Source of the DNA: JBGLNJ01 sp041300525
GTDB taxonomy: Bacteria; Chloroflexota; Anaerolineae; Fen-1058
NCBI GenBank assembly: GCA_041300525.1
Contig: JBGLNJ010000001.1
Coordinates: forward strand, 3,844,001-3,908,000
Direction of reading: 5' to 3'
Length of the DNA stretch: 64,000 nucleotides
Each line of letters opens with the position of its first letter. The stretch's first letter is position 1. The notes beneath the pieces were generated by a model. The model ran no database searches. It was not told the origin of the DNA and worked only from the letters and a program-made list of their open reading frames with translations. Made by a program: the position numbers and the translations under genes. Shown piece after piece: positions 51,489 to 60,918 of the stretch.

Positions 51489-53318
51489 ATGGAACGCAAA
51501 CTCCTCGTCGTTGACCTGACCCAGGGCAAGATCACCGAACAGGCGATTGATCCCGCTTACGCGCGCGACTTTATCGGAGGCAGCGGACTGGGTGTGCGCC
51601 TGCTGTGGAATTCGCTCGATCCCAAGCGTGACCCGCTCGACCCGGCCAGCCCATTGCTTTGGATCACCGGCCCGCTCACCGGTAGCGGCGGCCCAACGAC
51701 CGGACGTTCTTCGATTTGCGCGCGCTCGCCGCAAACCGGCCTGTGGGGCGAATCGAACATCGGCGGATTTGTGGGATCGGAATTGCGCTACGCCGGTTAC
51801 GACGGCGTGCTCATCACCGGGCGCGCCAATGCGCCGGTGTACCTCTGGATTCACAATAACCAAGCCGCTTTGCGCGACGCCTCGCACCTGTGGGGCAAGG
51901 CCGACACCTACGAAACTCAGCGCATCGTCAAGAGCGAGGTCGTGGAGACCCAGGCGCGCGTGGCATGCATCGGCCTGGCCGGCGAACGGGGCGTGCCGTA
52001 CGCTTCGATTCTTTCCGACCACGGGCGCGCGGCGGGGCGCACCGGCATGGGCGCGCTGATGGGGTCCAAGAACCTCAAAGCGTTGGCCGTGCGCGGCACG
52101 GGCAAGTTGGCCTATGCGCGCGACGAAGAATACAAGCGCCTGCGCGTGGAGGCCAACAAGGCGCTGCGAGAAGAAAATATCACGACCATCTGGCATGACC
52201 TCGGCACGGCCAACGGTGTCGAATACCTTCAAATGTTGGGTGACATGCCGCAAAAGTACTGGACGCAGGCCGCATTTGAGGGTGCAGAACGCATTAGCGG
52301 CGCGCGGATGGCCGAAACCATCCTCACCGGCAAGACGGCGTGCCAGGGCTGCGTCATTGCGTGTGGCCGCGAGGTGACGATCAACGAAGGCCCGTATGCC
52401 ACGGGCAGTCCCGCCAAAGGCCCGGAGTACGAAACGGTGGCCTCGTTCGGATCGCAATTGCTTGTGGATGACCTTGCCATCATCACCGCGCTGGGCAATC
52501 GTTGTGACGCGGTGGGCGTGGACACGATCAGCGCGGGCAATGCTATTGCGCTCGCGTACTTGATATTTGATCGCGGCATCATCTCACCGGCGGACACGGG
52601 CGGAGTGGAGCTGCGCTGGGGTGACGCCAAGCCCTGCTTCGACCTGATCGCCCAGATCGCGCGCCGCGAGGGATTCGGAGTGTTGCTGGCGCAGGGCAGC
52701 CGGGCGCTGGCCGCGCGCTATGGCGCGGAGGAATTGGCGGCGCACGTCAACAACCTCGAAGTTCCCATGCACGATCCGCGCGCCATGACCGGCCAGGCGC
52801 TGGCGTATGTCACATCGCCGCGCGGCGCATGTCACAACCAGAGCGACTATTTCCTGGTGGAGATGGGCAACTCGATTGACGACTTGGGCATCCCCATGAC
52901 CGAGCGATTGGAAGACGGCGGCAAGGCGCATTACGTTGCACGCCACCAAGATTGGCGTACCGTTAACAACAGCCTGGTGAATTGCCTCTTTGCAGCCACA
53001 CCCCCTTCCACCCTCGTCAGCCTGTTGAGCGCGGCCACCGGCCACAACTGGAGCCTCGAGGAAATGCTGCGAGCGGGCGAGCGAGCGTGGAACCTCAAGC
53101 GCGCCTACAATTGCAAACTGGGTTTGACGCGCGCCACGGAGAAACTGCCCAAGTTATTACTCGATCCGCTGCCCGAAGGCGGCCAGGCGGGGCATGTGCC
53201 GGACATGGAGTTGATGCTCCACGAATACTATGTTGCGCGCGGCTGGGACGAGGCCACCGGCCGGCCCACGCCGCAAAAGCTTGCAGAGCTTGGGCTAGAT
53301 TTTGCCAATCCAAAATGA
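51489..53318 (+). CDS. Aldehyde:ferredoxin oxidoreductase (tungstopterin)
   Basis: Oxidises aldehydes to acids, or the reverse, with ferredoxin. 609 residues, full family length. N-terminal pterin-binding domain (IGGSGLGVRLLW, TGPLTGSGGPTTGRSSICARSPQTGLWGESNIGGFVGSELRYAGYDGVLITG). 4Fe-4S ligands C-x2-C-x3-C in TACQGCVIACGRE (residues ~285-293), with the fourth Cys at VNCLFAAT (~498). Further pterin contacts are in the DPRAMTGQALAYVTSPRGACH stretch. Start ATG 51489 follows AAGGGGG. Its stop overlaps the start of an epimerase fragment. Confidence 0.94.
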   Translation: MERKLLVVDLTQGKITEQAIDPAYARDFIGGSGLGVRLLWNSLDPKRDPLDPASPLLWITGPLTGSGGPTTGRSSICARSPQTGLWGESNIGGFVGSELRYAGYDGVLITGRANAPVYLWIHNNQAALRDASHLWGKADTYETQRIVKSEVVETQARVACIGLAGERGVPYASILSDHGRAAGRTGMGALMGSKNLKALAVRGTGKLAYARDEEYKRLRVEANKALREENITTIWHDLGTANGVEYLQMLGDMPQKYWTQAAFEGAERISGARMAETILTGKTACQGCVIACGREVTINEGPYATGSPAKGPEYETVASFGSQLLVDDLAIITALGNRCDAVGVDTISAGNAIALAYLIFDRGIISPADTGGVELRWGDAKPCFDLIAQIARREGFGVLLAQGSRALAARYGAEELAAHVNNLEVPMHDPRAMTGQALAYVTSPRGACHNQSDYFLVEMGNSIDDLGIPMTERLEDGGKAHYVARHQDWRTVNNSLVNCLFAATPPSTLVSLLSAATGHNWSLEEMLRAGERAWNLKRAYNCKLGLTRATEKLPKLLLDPLPEGGQAGHVPDMELMLHEYYVARGWDEATGRPTPQKLAELGLDFANPK

Positions 53319-53637
53319 TCCTCGTTACTGGCGCGACCGGCTTCCTGGGCCACAACCTCATTCCACTGCTCGTCGAGCGCGGGCATCGCGTGCGCGCGCT
53401 CGTCCGCCCCACCAGCGATCACAGCTTCCTGCGCGATTGTGGCGCAGAGATGGCCTTTGGCGACACGCGCGATCTCGACTCGGTCACCGCCGCCATGTCG
53501 GGCTGCGAGGCCGTCATTCATGCAGCGGGCAAGTTTCGCTTTTGGGGCAAGTACAAAGACTTTGTCGGCGCCAACGTCTATGGAACCTACCATGTCCTGG
53601 AAGCAGCGCGGCATGCGGGCGTGCAGCGGCTCTTCCG
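53315..53637 (+). pseudogene. NAD-dependent epimerase/dehydratase, 3'-truncated
   Basis: ATG 53315 overlaps the AOR stop (ATGA). The protein MILVTGATGFLGHNLIPLLVERGHRVRALVRPTSDHSFLRDCGAEMAFGDTRDLDSVTAAMSGCEAVIHAAGKFRFWGKYKDFVGANVYGTYHVLEAARHAGVQRLF is an extended SDR with the TGxxGFLG NAD loop. It stops being homologous at ~53637, before the catalytic YxxxK, where AlgX-like sequence takes over in another frame. Confidence 0.85.
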
Positions 53638-54194
53638 GCTTCTCGGGCGATCTCGGCAACAAGGGAGTCAAGGGCGCGCATGACTGGTTTTTCTACCGTC
53701 CCGATGTCGAGTACCTGGTCAGACCCGACGTTTTTGACGCGAGAGCCAGAACCGTTGACGCCAACGATGTCGCCCTTACCGATGATATTGTGGGCGGGAT
53801 CGTTGACTTTAAGGAGCAACTGGCGGCACGGGGCATCGATCTGCTGCTCGTGGCAATGCCTGGAAAACCCTCCATTTATCCCGACCTGCTCAATCCGTCG
53901 GTACGGCCGGAGTCTGCCGGAACGATCAGTCATACGAACGGTGTACTCGAACGACTGCAAAAGGCCGGGATCGAGACCGTTGACCTTTTTGCCGCGTTTG
54001 CCCGGGAACGCGGCAATGACGCGGCGTGCGGCGACTCGCTTTACCTGCACACCGACACGCATTTCAAGGGCAGGGGCGTTCTTGCCGCCGCGCGCACGGT
54101 CGCGGACCGGGTCAGGCGTTACCCCTGGTACGAGCAGGGGAGAACCGAATTCGCCAGCGATACGGACGGCTCCCGATTCTATTGCGTCAGGTGA
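53638..54194 (+). pseudogene. AlgX/SGNH-like acetyltransferase-domain protein, 5'-truncated
   Basis: The frame from the join reads GNKGVKGAHDWFFYRPDVEYLVRPDVFDARARTVDANDVALTDDIVGGIVDFKEQLAARGIDLLLVAMPGKPSIYPDLLNP and ...GDSLYLHTDTHFKGRGVLAAARTVADRV. The motif DTHF (like the DxxH of AlgX/AlgJ-type O-acetyltransferases) and the KGxDGWLFY-like beginning identify the SGNH/AlgX fold. N-terminal signal and first residues are missing. It probably took part in exopolysaccharide acetylation. Confidence 0.7.
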
Positions 54195-54252
54195 CTGAAG
54201 CAGCGGAATCGCAAGACCTTGTCTTTCATAGTCCGAAGTTGGAGCATGGCAG

Positions 54253-54634
54253 ATGAAGCAGATTTACGATCGAGAGCATTTGCCGCCCATGCCGGTTCTG
54301 CAAATTCGCCTTGTCACGCCCGAGTGGGAACTGCGCACCGAACCGCTTCAGGCGATTGTTGACACAGGAGCAGATGGCACATTGGTGCCTATCAAGTATT
54401 TGCGACACATCAAGGCCTCAGTCGGAGGCGACCGGCATTCGTAGTCAATGGGGAGAACGCCGGGTCATCAATCTATACCTTGTGGATATCCAAGTCGGCG
54501 AGTTAACACTCCCGGGCATGTGGGTGGTAGGCGATGATCGGGGAAGTGAAATCGTTCTAGGCCGAAACGCGCTCAATCGCCTATGCTTATTGTTGGATGG
54601 CCCGGCGGCCACTACTGAAGTGCTGGATACTTGA
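54253..54634 (+). pseudogene. Clan AA (retropepsin-like) aspartyl protease, frameshifted
   Basis: ATG 54253 opens MKQIYDREHLPPMPVLQIRLVTPEWELRTEPLQAIVDTGADGTLVPIKYLRHIKAS, with the single-domain aspartyl protease motif DTGADGTLVP. The rest of the domain (RSQWGERRVINLYLVDIQVGELTLPGMWVVGDDRGSEIVLGRNALNRLCLLLDGP) is in another frame starting around 54425. One indel near 54420-54440 separates the halves. Either decay or a base-calling error. Confidence 0.75.
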
Positions 54635-54663
54635 CAGCCACCCGTTGGTAGTGAAAAAGCAAG

Positions 54664-54993
54664 ATGCGAAGAATCTCAAATCGGCAATCTGCAATCCAAA
54701 ATACCGAGAGCGGCCAGGCGCTGGTGATGGTGCTGTTGGCGCTGACGCTCGGCGTGTTGTTGGTGGCCGGCTTTTTGTACTATGCCAGCACCAGCCAACT
54801 GGCGACGCGCGCGGCGCGCGACCAGACGATCACCCGCTACTCGGCCGATGCCGGAGTGGAGGACGCCATCTGGCGATTGGAAAACGAGCCTGGTTTTCCC
54901 TTGACCGTGACGAACAATTCGCCGTTCGTCTACAACATCACGATCAATGGGCAGACGGTGGTGATTACCGTGACGCGGGTGCTCATCCCATGA
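54664..54993 (+). CDS. PilX-like pilin-type membrane protein
   Basis: The 109-residue protein MRRISNRQSAIQN-TESGQALVMVLLALTLGVLLVAGFLYYASTSQLATRAARDQTITRYSADAGVEDAIWRLENE has the class-III-like N-terminal hydrophobic helix and the ADAGVEDAIWRL motif of PilX/pilus-assembly proteins. It is probably a minor pilin or a precursor membrane protein of the cell-surface system. Its first 13 codons coincide with a 7-nt array, so the native start may be different. It precedes the beta-helix surface protein. Confidence 0.75.
   Translation: MRRISNRQSAIQNTESGQALVMVLLALTLGVLLVAGFLYYASTSQLATRAARDQTITRYSADAGVEDAIWRLENEPGFPLTVTNNSPFVYNITINGQTVVITVTRVLIP
54672..54706. repeat. Heptamer array, 5 units, at the pilX-like start
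   Basis: Five 7-nt units AATCNNN (last AATACCG), in phase, forming codons 3-14 of the pilX-like gene (ISNRQSAIQN). Confidence 0.8.
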
Positions 54994-55020
54994 AAGGGCT
55001 TGCAGCACCCCCGGAGAAAG

Positions 55021-57780
55021 ATGATGCGTAGGGGCTATCTAGTCACTAGCCTGGCCCTTGTCCTGGCCGGCTTGGCCATTGTCATCATGCGGGCAGAGGT
55101 GGTATCGGGCGCGCCTCTGCGCCAGAATCAGCCGGACGGCAGTACCATAGTTTCTCCCCAAAACGTGAACGGCACTTGGGGACCAGGGACGATCACGGCC
55201 ACGTCAAATGTGGTCATCAATGCTGGAGTGGTCATCACCATCGCTCCCAACACGACCATTCGCGTTGTGGGAAATCGCTTGTTCACCGTCAATGGGAACT
55301 TGCACAGCGATGGCCCTATCACTTTTACATCTCCCTCTGCAGTCCCTGGCGCATGGCAGGGCATCCTCTATGCTCCTGGCAGCACGGGCTACCTCAATGC
55401 GGCAACCGTTCAATATGCCCAACAGGCTGTCACACTCAATACAGTCAATCCGATTACAATCTCTAACAGCGCGTTGCGCTACAATCTCGAGCAAACCGGC
55501 GGGAACACCGCTGCCTTTGGCGCGGGGCTGACGATCCAACTTGGCGACCATCTGATCTTGAACACACAGATTTACAGCAACACGGCGTCTTCTCAGAATG
55601 GCAATTCACTCGGGGCTGGCCTCTATATCATGGCCGGGACGCCGACCATTCAAGGCTGTCAGATTTACCAAAACTATGCTATCCCCCGGGGTAGCGGTAG
55701 CGCCTTTGGAGGCGGCGTCTACATTCAAGCGGGAAACCCCTTGATCACCGACACGCTTGTCTACACCAATGCTGTTCAAGCGAGTGGCGCTGTCTACGGT
55801 GGCGGCATAGCCATTGTTGCGGGTTCGCCGCAGATTATCAACTCTCGCATCTACCAGAACACAGCCGCGACCACGAGCAATGCGAATGGCGCTGGCGGCG
55901 GAATCGGTATGGTAGGCGGAGCAGCGCTGATTGAAAACAGCTATGTCCTGACTAACACCTTGAGCGGCGGCACAGGTACCAGTAACTCGAATGTCAAGAG
56001 TGGCGGTGGCATCGGCATATATGGCAACACCAGTTCCATCATCCGCGGCTGTTGGATTGCGGCTAACCGCGTCGCCTTGACCGCCGGCAATGCTGGCGGC
56101 GGCGGCATCGGCCTTGGCCTCAATGGCACGGCCACCCGGGTTGAACGCAGCGTCATCTATGCCAACTATATCGCTGCACCGTACTGGTGTGAGGGCAGCG
56201 GCATTGATGCCTGGGATACCACCAACTCGGTCACCATCGTCAACAACCTGATCGTCAGCAACACGACCGGGACGTGCGGGAATGGTTCTCCGTATGGTGG
56301 TGGCATGAATCTTAATGCGAATGCCAACGGGGTGTATGTCATTAATAACACCATCGTCGGCAACCAGGCCACAAACGGCCGTGGCGGCGGGGTCTACTTG
56401 CAAGGGGGGGCCCCTGTCGTCAGCAACAACATCATTGCAAACAACACGGCGAGTAGTGGTGGCGGCGTTTATCGCGACGTTGGGACAGTGGACTATAACG
56501 ATATTTTTGGCAACGCGCCGCAGAACACAGTGGGTACAGTTGGCTCCAACAACGCCTACCTGGATCCATTGTTTCTCGGCGCGGGAGACTTGGCGCAATG
56601 GTACCATCTGCGCCAGGGTTCGCCGGCCATTGACGATGGCACAAACGCCGGCGCCGGGCTGCCCACTGATGATTACGACGGCGATGCGCGCCCATTGGGC
56701 GCCATCTGGGACATGGGTTTTGACGAGGTTAACCCCTTTACCTACACCAAGTCTGTGAACCAGGCTGTGGTTTACGCCGGGGAAGCCTTGACGTACACCA
56801 TCGTCATTACCAATCCCGACCCGCGCTCGACTTTTGTGAGCGGTCGGATCACCGATGTTCTGCCTCTCACTACAACTTTTCGCTCCGGCCCCACTTGCAG
56901 CCGAGGTTCGTGTGGCTATAATAGTGGCAGCCAAACCATCACCTGGACGGGCGACATTCCCACGAATGGCGGTGTCCTGTCACTCTCGTATTCGGTTCTG
57001 GTGAATCCTGGTGCGTCCGTGGGAACGGCCATCACCAACTCGGCCTTCATTACGGTGAGCGCGAAGGGAGGCTGGACCAACATCGTCACCACATCTGTCG
57101 TGGCAAACGCCGACCTAGTCGCGACCAAGTCAGATAGCCCCGACCCGGTGCAGGCGGGTACGACCTTGACCTACACCTTGTTCTACGCCAACAACGGGCC
57201 TTCTAACGCGCGGAATGTCACCCTCACCGACACGCTGCCAACCAGTGTCACTCTCGGTGGAGTAGTCAGCGAGGTGCCGCCCATCGCCGGCCCAACGCAG
57301 ACGGGGCGGCTTCTCACCTGGTACACACCCACGTTGGCAGCCGGCGCTTCGGGAACCCTTGTCTATACTGTGACAGTGAACGCCAGTGCCAGCGGCGTGA
57401 TAACCAATAGCGTGGTCATCACCAGCAGCACGCCTGACCCCAGCCCTGGCAACAACCGTGACGACGAGCCAACGACCATTATCAATGCTAACCTAACACT
57501 GTCCAAGTCGGACAGCCCCGACCCAGTGATGGCAGGCGCATCGCTGACTTGGACTCTGGCCTATACCAACGTTGGCCCTTCCAACGCGCAGAACGTCACC
57601 CTCACCGACACGCTGCCGGCCAGTGTCATCTTTGGCGGAGTCGTAAGCGCAGTGCCGCCCATCGCCGGGCCGACGCAGGTGGGGCAACAACTCACCTGGT
57701 CCATGCCGACGCTGGCAGCCGGCACAGCAAGGTTCTTCCGCGTTGCGTCCTTGCAGCAAGGCGCAACGCCGGATGATTGA
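55021..57780 (+). CDS. Beta-helix/DUF11 surface protein, probably 3'-truncated
   Basis: About 919 residues: signal peptide (residues ~8-30), a parallel beta-helix region (~60-560) with many short GGG-type and NNTIVGNQATNGRGGGVYL-like repeats, then DUF11 repeats (TKSVNQAVVYAGEALTYTIVITNPDPRSTF..., TKSDSPDPVQAGTTLTYTLFYANNGPSNARNVTLTDTLP, a third copy). The third repeat breaks at LTWSMPTLAAG and is followed by TARFFRVASLQQGATPDD, which does not fit a DUF11 repeat. Cell-surface role likely. GGAGAAAG precedes ATG 55021. Confidence 0.82.
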   Translation: MMRRGYLVTSLALVLAGLAIVIMRAEVVSGAPLRQNQPDGSTIVSPQNVNGTWGPGTITATSNVVINAGVVITIAPNTTIRVVGNRLFTVNGNLHSDGPITFTSPSAVPGAWQGILYAPGSTGYLNAATVQYAQQAVTLNTVNPITISNSALRYNLEQTGGNTAAFGAGLTIQLGDHLILNTQIYSNTASSQNGNSLGAGLYIMAGTPTIQGCQIYQNYAIPRGSGSAFGGGVYIQAGNPLITDTLVYTNAVQASGAVYGGGIAIVAGSPQIINSRIYQNTAATTSNANGAGGGIGMVGGAALIENSYVLTNTLSGGTGTSNSNVKSGGGIGIYGNTSSIIRGCWIAANRVALTAGNAGGGGIGLGLNGTATRVERSVIYANYIAAPYWCEGSGIDAWDTTNSVTIVNNLIVSNTTGTCGNGSPYGGGMNLNANANGVYVINNTIVGNQATNGRGGGVYLQGGAPVVSNNIIANNTASSGGGVYRDVGTVDYNDIFGNAPQNTVGTVGSNNAYLDPLFLGAGDLAQWYHLRQGSPAIDDGTNAGAGLPTDDYDGDARPLGAIWDMGFDEVNPFTYTKSVNQAVVYAGEALTYTIVITNPDPRSTFVSGRITDVLPLTTTFRSGPTCSRGSCGYNSGSQTITWTGDIPTNGGVLSLSYSVLVNPGASVGTAITNSAFITVSAKGGWTNIVTTSVVANADLVATKSDSPDPVQAGTTLTYTLFYANNGPSNARNVTLTDTLPTSVTLGGVVSEVPPIAGPTQTGRLLTWYTPTLAAGASGTLVYTVTVNASASGVITNSVVITSSTPDPSPGNNRDDEPTTIINANLTLSKSDSPDPVMAGASLTWTLAYTNVGPSNAQNVTLTDTLPASVIFGGVVSAVPPIAGPTQVGQQLTWSMPTLAAGTARFFRVASLQQGATPDD

Positions 57781-57798
57781 GAGGATACACAGGCGAAC

Positions 57799-60700
57799 TC
57801 ATTTTGCGCGCAGCAACGGAATCCTGAGGAAATCATCCGGCCCGAGCTTGTCCATGTTTGCCTCATTTGACGCCGGGTACTCGGACAGGAAATCGAATTG
57901 CACGGGCTTGGCGTCGGCGGGCCAGGCCACGTCCAGGATGCGCGTGTGATTCGTGTCGGCAGGCGCGCCGCCCACTTTCCATTGCGCGGCCTGCGCTTGC
58001 ACATCGCGCACGCGCCATACGCCTGCTGCCGGAAAGCCTTCCTGGCTCAACACCACGCCGACGTAACCCGCCTTCTTTGGATCGAACCCATCACCGAATG
58101 TCGAACGCGGCACGCGCAAAGCGACCGTGTTGGCCGCCGAGTCCACGATGATCTTTGGTTCAGTACTCTGCTTTTGCGCCACGCCTTGAGAGTCGGGAAC
58201 ATAAATGCCAGGCGTCCAGCCTTCAGCCCAAGCCGCTACGTCCCAGCCGTTTCCCTTTTCGAGCGCAGCGTTGCGGCCGGGCAACAACATTCGATTGCCG
58301 GTGCCTGCGCCGGGGTCTTTATCCACGTACACGTCGAGCGTCTGCACTGCGAGGTTGTTGGGGCTGCCCCACGGATTAGGCACTGGGCCGTAGAAGGTGA
58401 ACTTGAAGATCATGTTCTTTTCGTCATAGCCTACGGTAAATTGCCGGATGTCAAACACGCCAGGCTTGAACACGCCGTCGGTGGGATAGGTGTACGTGCC
58501 GGGACCCTTGTCATCCTCTTTCGGGTCGTCCACGCTGACGACGACGTTCGCGGTGCCGAGATCGGGCAGGATGATTTGCGCCGGCCCGTTGGCTGGCACG
58601 AGCTGCAGATCGCGCGGACCACTGCTGGCGACGGCGACGAGGCGCAAGTCATCGCCGGCTTGCAAATCACCCAGCGAGGCCAGCGGAATTGCCATCTCCA
58701 AAACGCCGCCCTGCGCCGCCATGTTCAGCGTGGCTTTGCCAGCTTCCCAGGCGTTGCCCAAGGCACCGGTGGCGGCATACAGCGCGGCGGTCTCGTCGCT
58801 CAACGATACCTCGACCAGGTGTGTGGCGGCCGTGCCTAGCACAGTCTTGTTGGCAGTGCCCAGACTGTTGCGGCTAAATGCGCTGCTGCTGGTCACTTGC
58901 GGCACTTTGATATAGACGCCCACCTTGCCGTCTTTCACGTCGGCCCATTTGCCTTTAGCGTCAACGCGGACATACAGGTTCTTGGCATCCAGCCCAAAGT
59001 AGAATGTAGACATCACGTCTTCGGTGCGTGCCATCGAGCCGCTCGCGGTCTGATATATTCCGGCTGTGGCCCACTCGGCGGGCGAAGTCTCCTTGCCGTC
59101 AATGGTGGGCGTCGTCAGGCCGGCCATGGGCCGAGAAGGCGCGGCCACTTTCTGCGCGACGATGGGCGACTGCACGAAATCGGGCGCCGGCTCACCCAAC
59201 GACTGGTACACTTCGGACAGCAGCGCGCGGAACGAGTAATCAAAGTACGAGTCGTCGCCGCTGTCTTGATCGCCGCCGAACCACCAAAACCAATCTGACC
59301 CTTCGGCCAAGTACATAAAGTCGAGCGCCGTGGCGAGTTTCTCCGGCGTGGTCGTCTTGCGTTTGGCGATGTCGTACTCGGCCAACATCTCGCGCGTCTT
59401 GCGCAAATAATTCCACGCGGTCGCTTCTTCTTCCTCGCCGATCCAGGTGTCATAGTTCGCGCTGAACCAAGCGCCGGGGAACAGCGGCTTGGGCAGAATC
59501 TTTTGATTCGGGAACAGTTTGAAATATCCAGACGGCGTGACGGTCTTGACGGTTTTGCTTTCACTCAATTTCTTATAGAGCGCATTGAGGAACGCCTTGC
59601 CGTCATTGTCATAGTATTCCCAGGCGTTCTCGCCATCCAGGATGATCGAGACGAGATGCGGCCCTGTCGCCCCGGAAGCCTCGAGTTGCGCCTGGATGTT
59701 GTCGAGCCGCTTCATCACGTCGTCGGCAGCCGCCTCGCCGGGCAGGCCGGAATAGGTAAAGCCGACCTTGTCCGAGATGACCTGATCGCGGAAAATCATC
59801 ATCACCTTTGCGCCGGATTTATCTTCGACCCCGTAGGGACGATACAACGCGTCGGCTTCTTTGACCGTGTCGGCGCTGTCGCGCGCAAAGCTATCCAGGC
59901 CCAGGCTCTTGGCCAGCACGATTTCGCCGGATGCCATCCACTGGTAGCCCGCGTCGGCCACCAGCTTGACGATCTCTTGCGCCACAGCGCCTTCGCCGGG
60001 CCACAGTCCGCGTGGATCGCGTCCATAGTGTGCTTTGTACACCTCGACGCTTTTGGCTAACTGCGCGATGGCGTCGTTGGGATACGAGAATCGGTTTGGC
60101 ATGATCGCGCCGGGGTTGCCGATCTTTTCGAGGTTGGTGTCATAGAGGAGCGGTAGGATGGGATGCGCGTATGGCGTTGTGATGACTTCAATCTGCCCCT
60201 TGTCCTGCAATTCCTTGTGAACCGGAATCACGTCCTTGATGACGGCGAGAGCTTTGTCGAACACGATTTTCTTGTCAGTCTCGGCAAAATCGCGGCCCTT
60301 GTCCGCGAGCGGCTTGAGCGGCGGCTGCGCCAGGAAATCGGGATCGAACCACGCCAGGTTGAAAAGGATTTGCAGGTCGCGGAAATCTTGTTCGCCGAAG
60401 GCTTGTATGGCTGCGTCAATCTTGTCCGGTTCGGCGCCGCCGCGCTTGTCGGCCAGTTCCTTGTAACGCGGAAAACGCGCGATGATTTTGGGGTTCGTGT
60501 CAAAGAAACGTGTCAAGATGAAGCGTTTGTCGTCCTCGGTCAGTTGCGGGGCAGGCTTTTCGGCCATCATCCAGTAAATGTCCTTTGCGCCCGCGGCCAG
60601 GTCGTCGAGTTGGCGGATCAGCACCGGCGTCAGGTTGAAGGTGACGTGGACGTTGGGATAGTTCTTGAGCATCGCGGCCATGTCGTAATAGTCTTTGGTT

Positions 60701-60918
60701 GCGTGGACGCGCACCCACGGGCGAGTATAGACGCCGGTCTGCGGGTCTTTATAGTACAGCGGTTGATGCTGATGCCACACGATGGAAAGATACAATCCTT
60801 CAGCCGGAGCCGATGCCGTCGCGGTTGCGGGTTGAGGCGTCGGCGTGGGTTGGCATGCGGACACTACCAGCGTCAACAGGATGATGAGCATCCATGCAAG
60901 ATTCGATAGGCGCTTCAT
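57799..60918 (-). CDS. GH57 glycoside hydrolase lipoprotein with glucodextranase-type C-terminus
   Basis: 1039-residue lipoprotein (lipobox VSAC, residue ~22). GH57 N-terminal domain: LSIVWHQHQPLYY, nucleophile Glu in GLWPGEGAV (~residue 307), acid/base Asp in VSIILDGENAWEYY (~425). The C-terminal ~400 residues contain a DOMON/CBM9-like module and a region resembling the glucodextranase C-terminus (GVFDIRQFTVGYDEKNMIFKFTFYGPVPNPWGS). It degrades alpha-glucans at the cell surface. A GH13 fragment follows upstream on the same strand, its stop overlapping this start. Confidence 0.9.
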   Translation of the reverse strand: MKRLSNLAWMLIILLTLVVSACQPTPTPQPATATASAPAEGLYLSIVWHQHQPLYYKDPQTGVYTRPWVRVHATKDYYDMAAMLKNYPNVHVTFNLTPVLIRQLDDLAAGAKDIYWMMAEKPAPQLTEDDKRFILTRFFDTNPKIIARFPRYKELADKRGGAEPDKIDAAIQAFGEQDFRDLQILFNLAWFDPDFLAQPPLKPLADKGRDFAETDKKIVFDKALAVIKDVIPVHKELQDKGQIEVITTPYAHPILPLLYDTNLEKIGNPGAIMPNRFSYPNDAIAQLAKSVEVYKAHYGRDPRGLWPGEGAVAQEIVKLVADAGYQWMASGEIVLAKSLGLDSFARDSADTVKEADALYRPYGVEDKSGAKVMMIFRDQVISDKVGFTYSGLPGEAAADDVMKRLDNIQAQLEASGATGPHLVSIILDGENAWEYYDNDGKAFLNALYKKLSESKTVKTVTPSGYFKLFPNQKILPKPLFPGAWFSANYDTWIGEEEEATAWNYLRKTREMLAEYDIAKRKTTTPEKLATALDFMYLAEGSDWFWWFGGDQDSGDDSYFDYSFRALLSEVYQSLGEPAPDFVQSPIVAQKVAAPSRPMAGLTTPTIDGKETSPAEWATAGIYQTASGSMARTEDVMSTFYFGLDAKNLYVRVDAKGKWADVKDGKVGVYIKVPQVTSSSAFSRNSLGTANKTVLGTAATHLVEVSLSDETAALYAATGALGNAWEAGKATLNMAAQGGVLEMAIPLASLGDLQAGDDLRLVAVASSGPRDLQLVPANGPAQIILPDLGTANVVVSVDDPKEDDKGPGTYTYPTDGVFKPGVFDIRQFTVGYDEKNMIFKFTFYGPVPNPWGSPNNLAVQTLDVYVDKDPGAGTGNRMLLPGRNAALEKGNGWDVAAWAEGWTPGIYVPDSQGVAQKQSTEPKIIVDSAANTVALRVPRSTFGDGFDPKKAGYVGVVLSQEGFPAAGVWRVRDVQAQAAQWKVGGAPADTNHTRILDVAWPADAKPVQFDFLSEYPASNEANMDKLGPDDFLRIPLLRAK

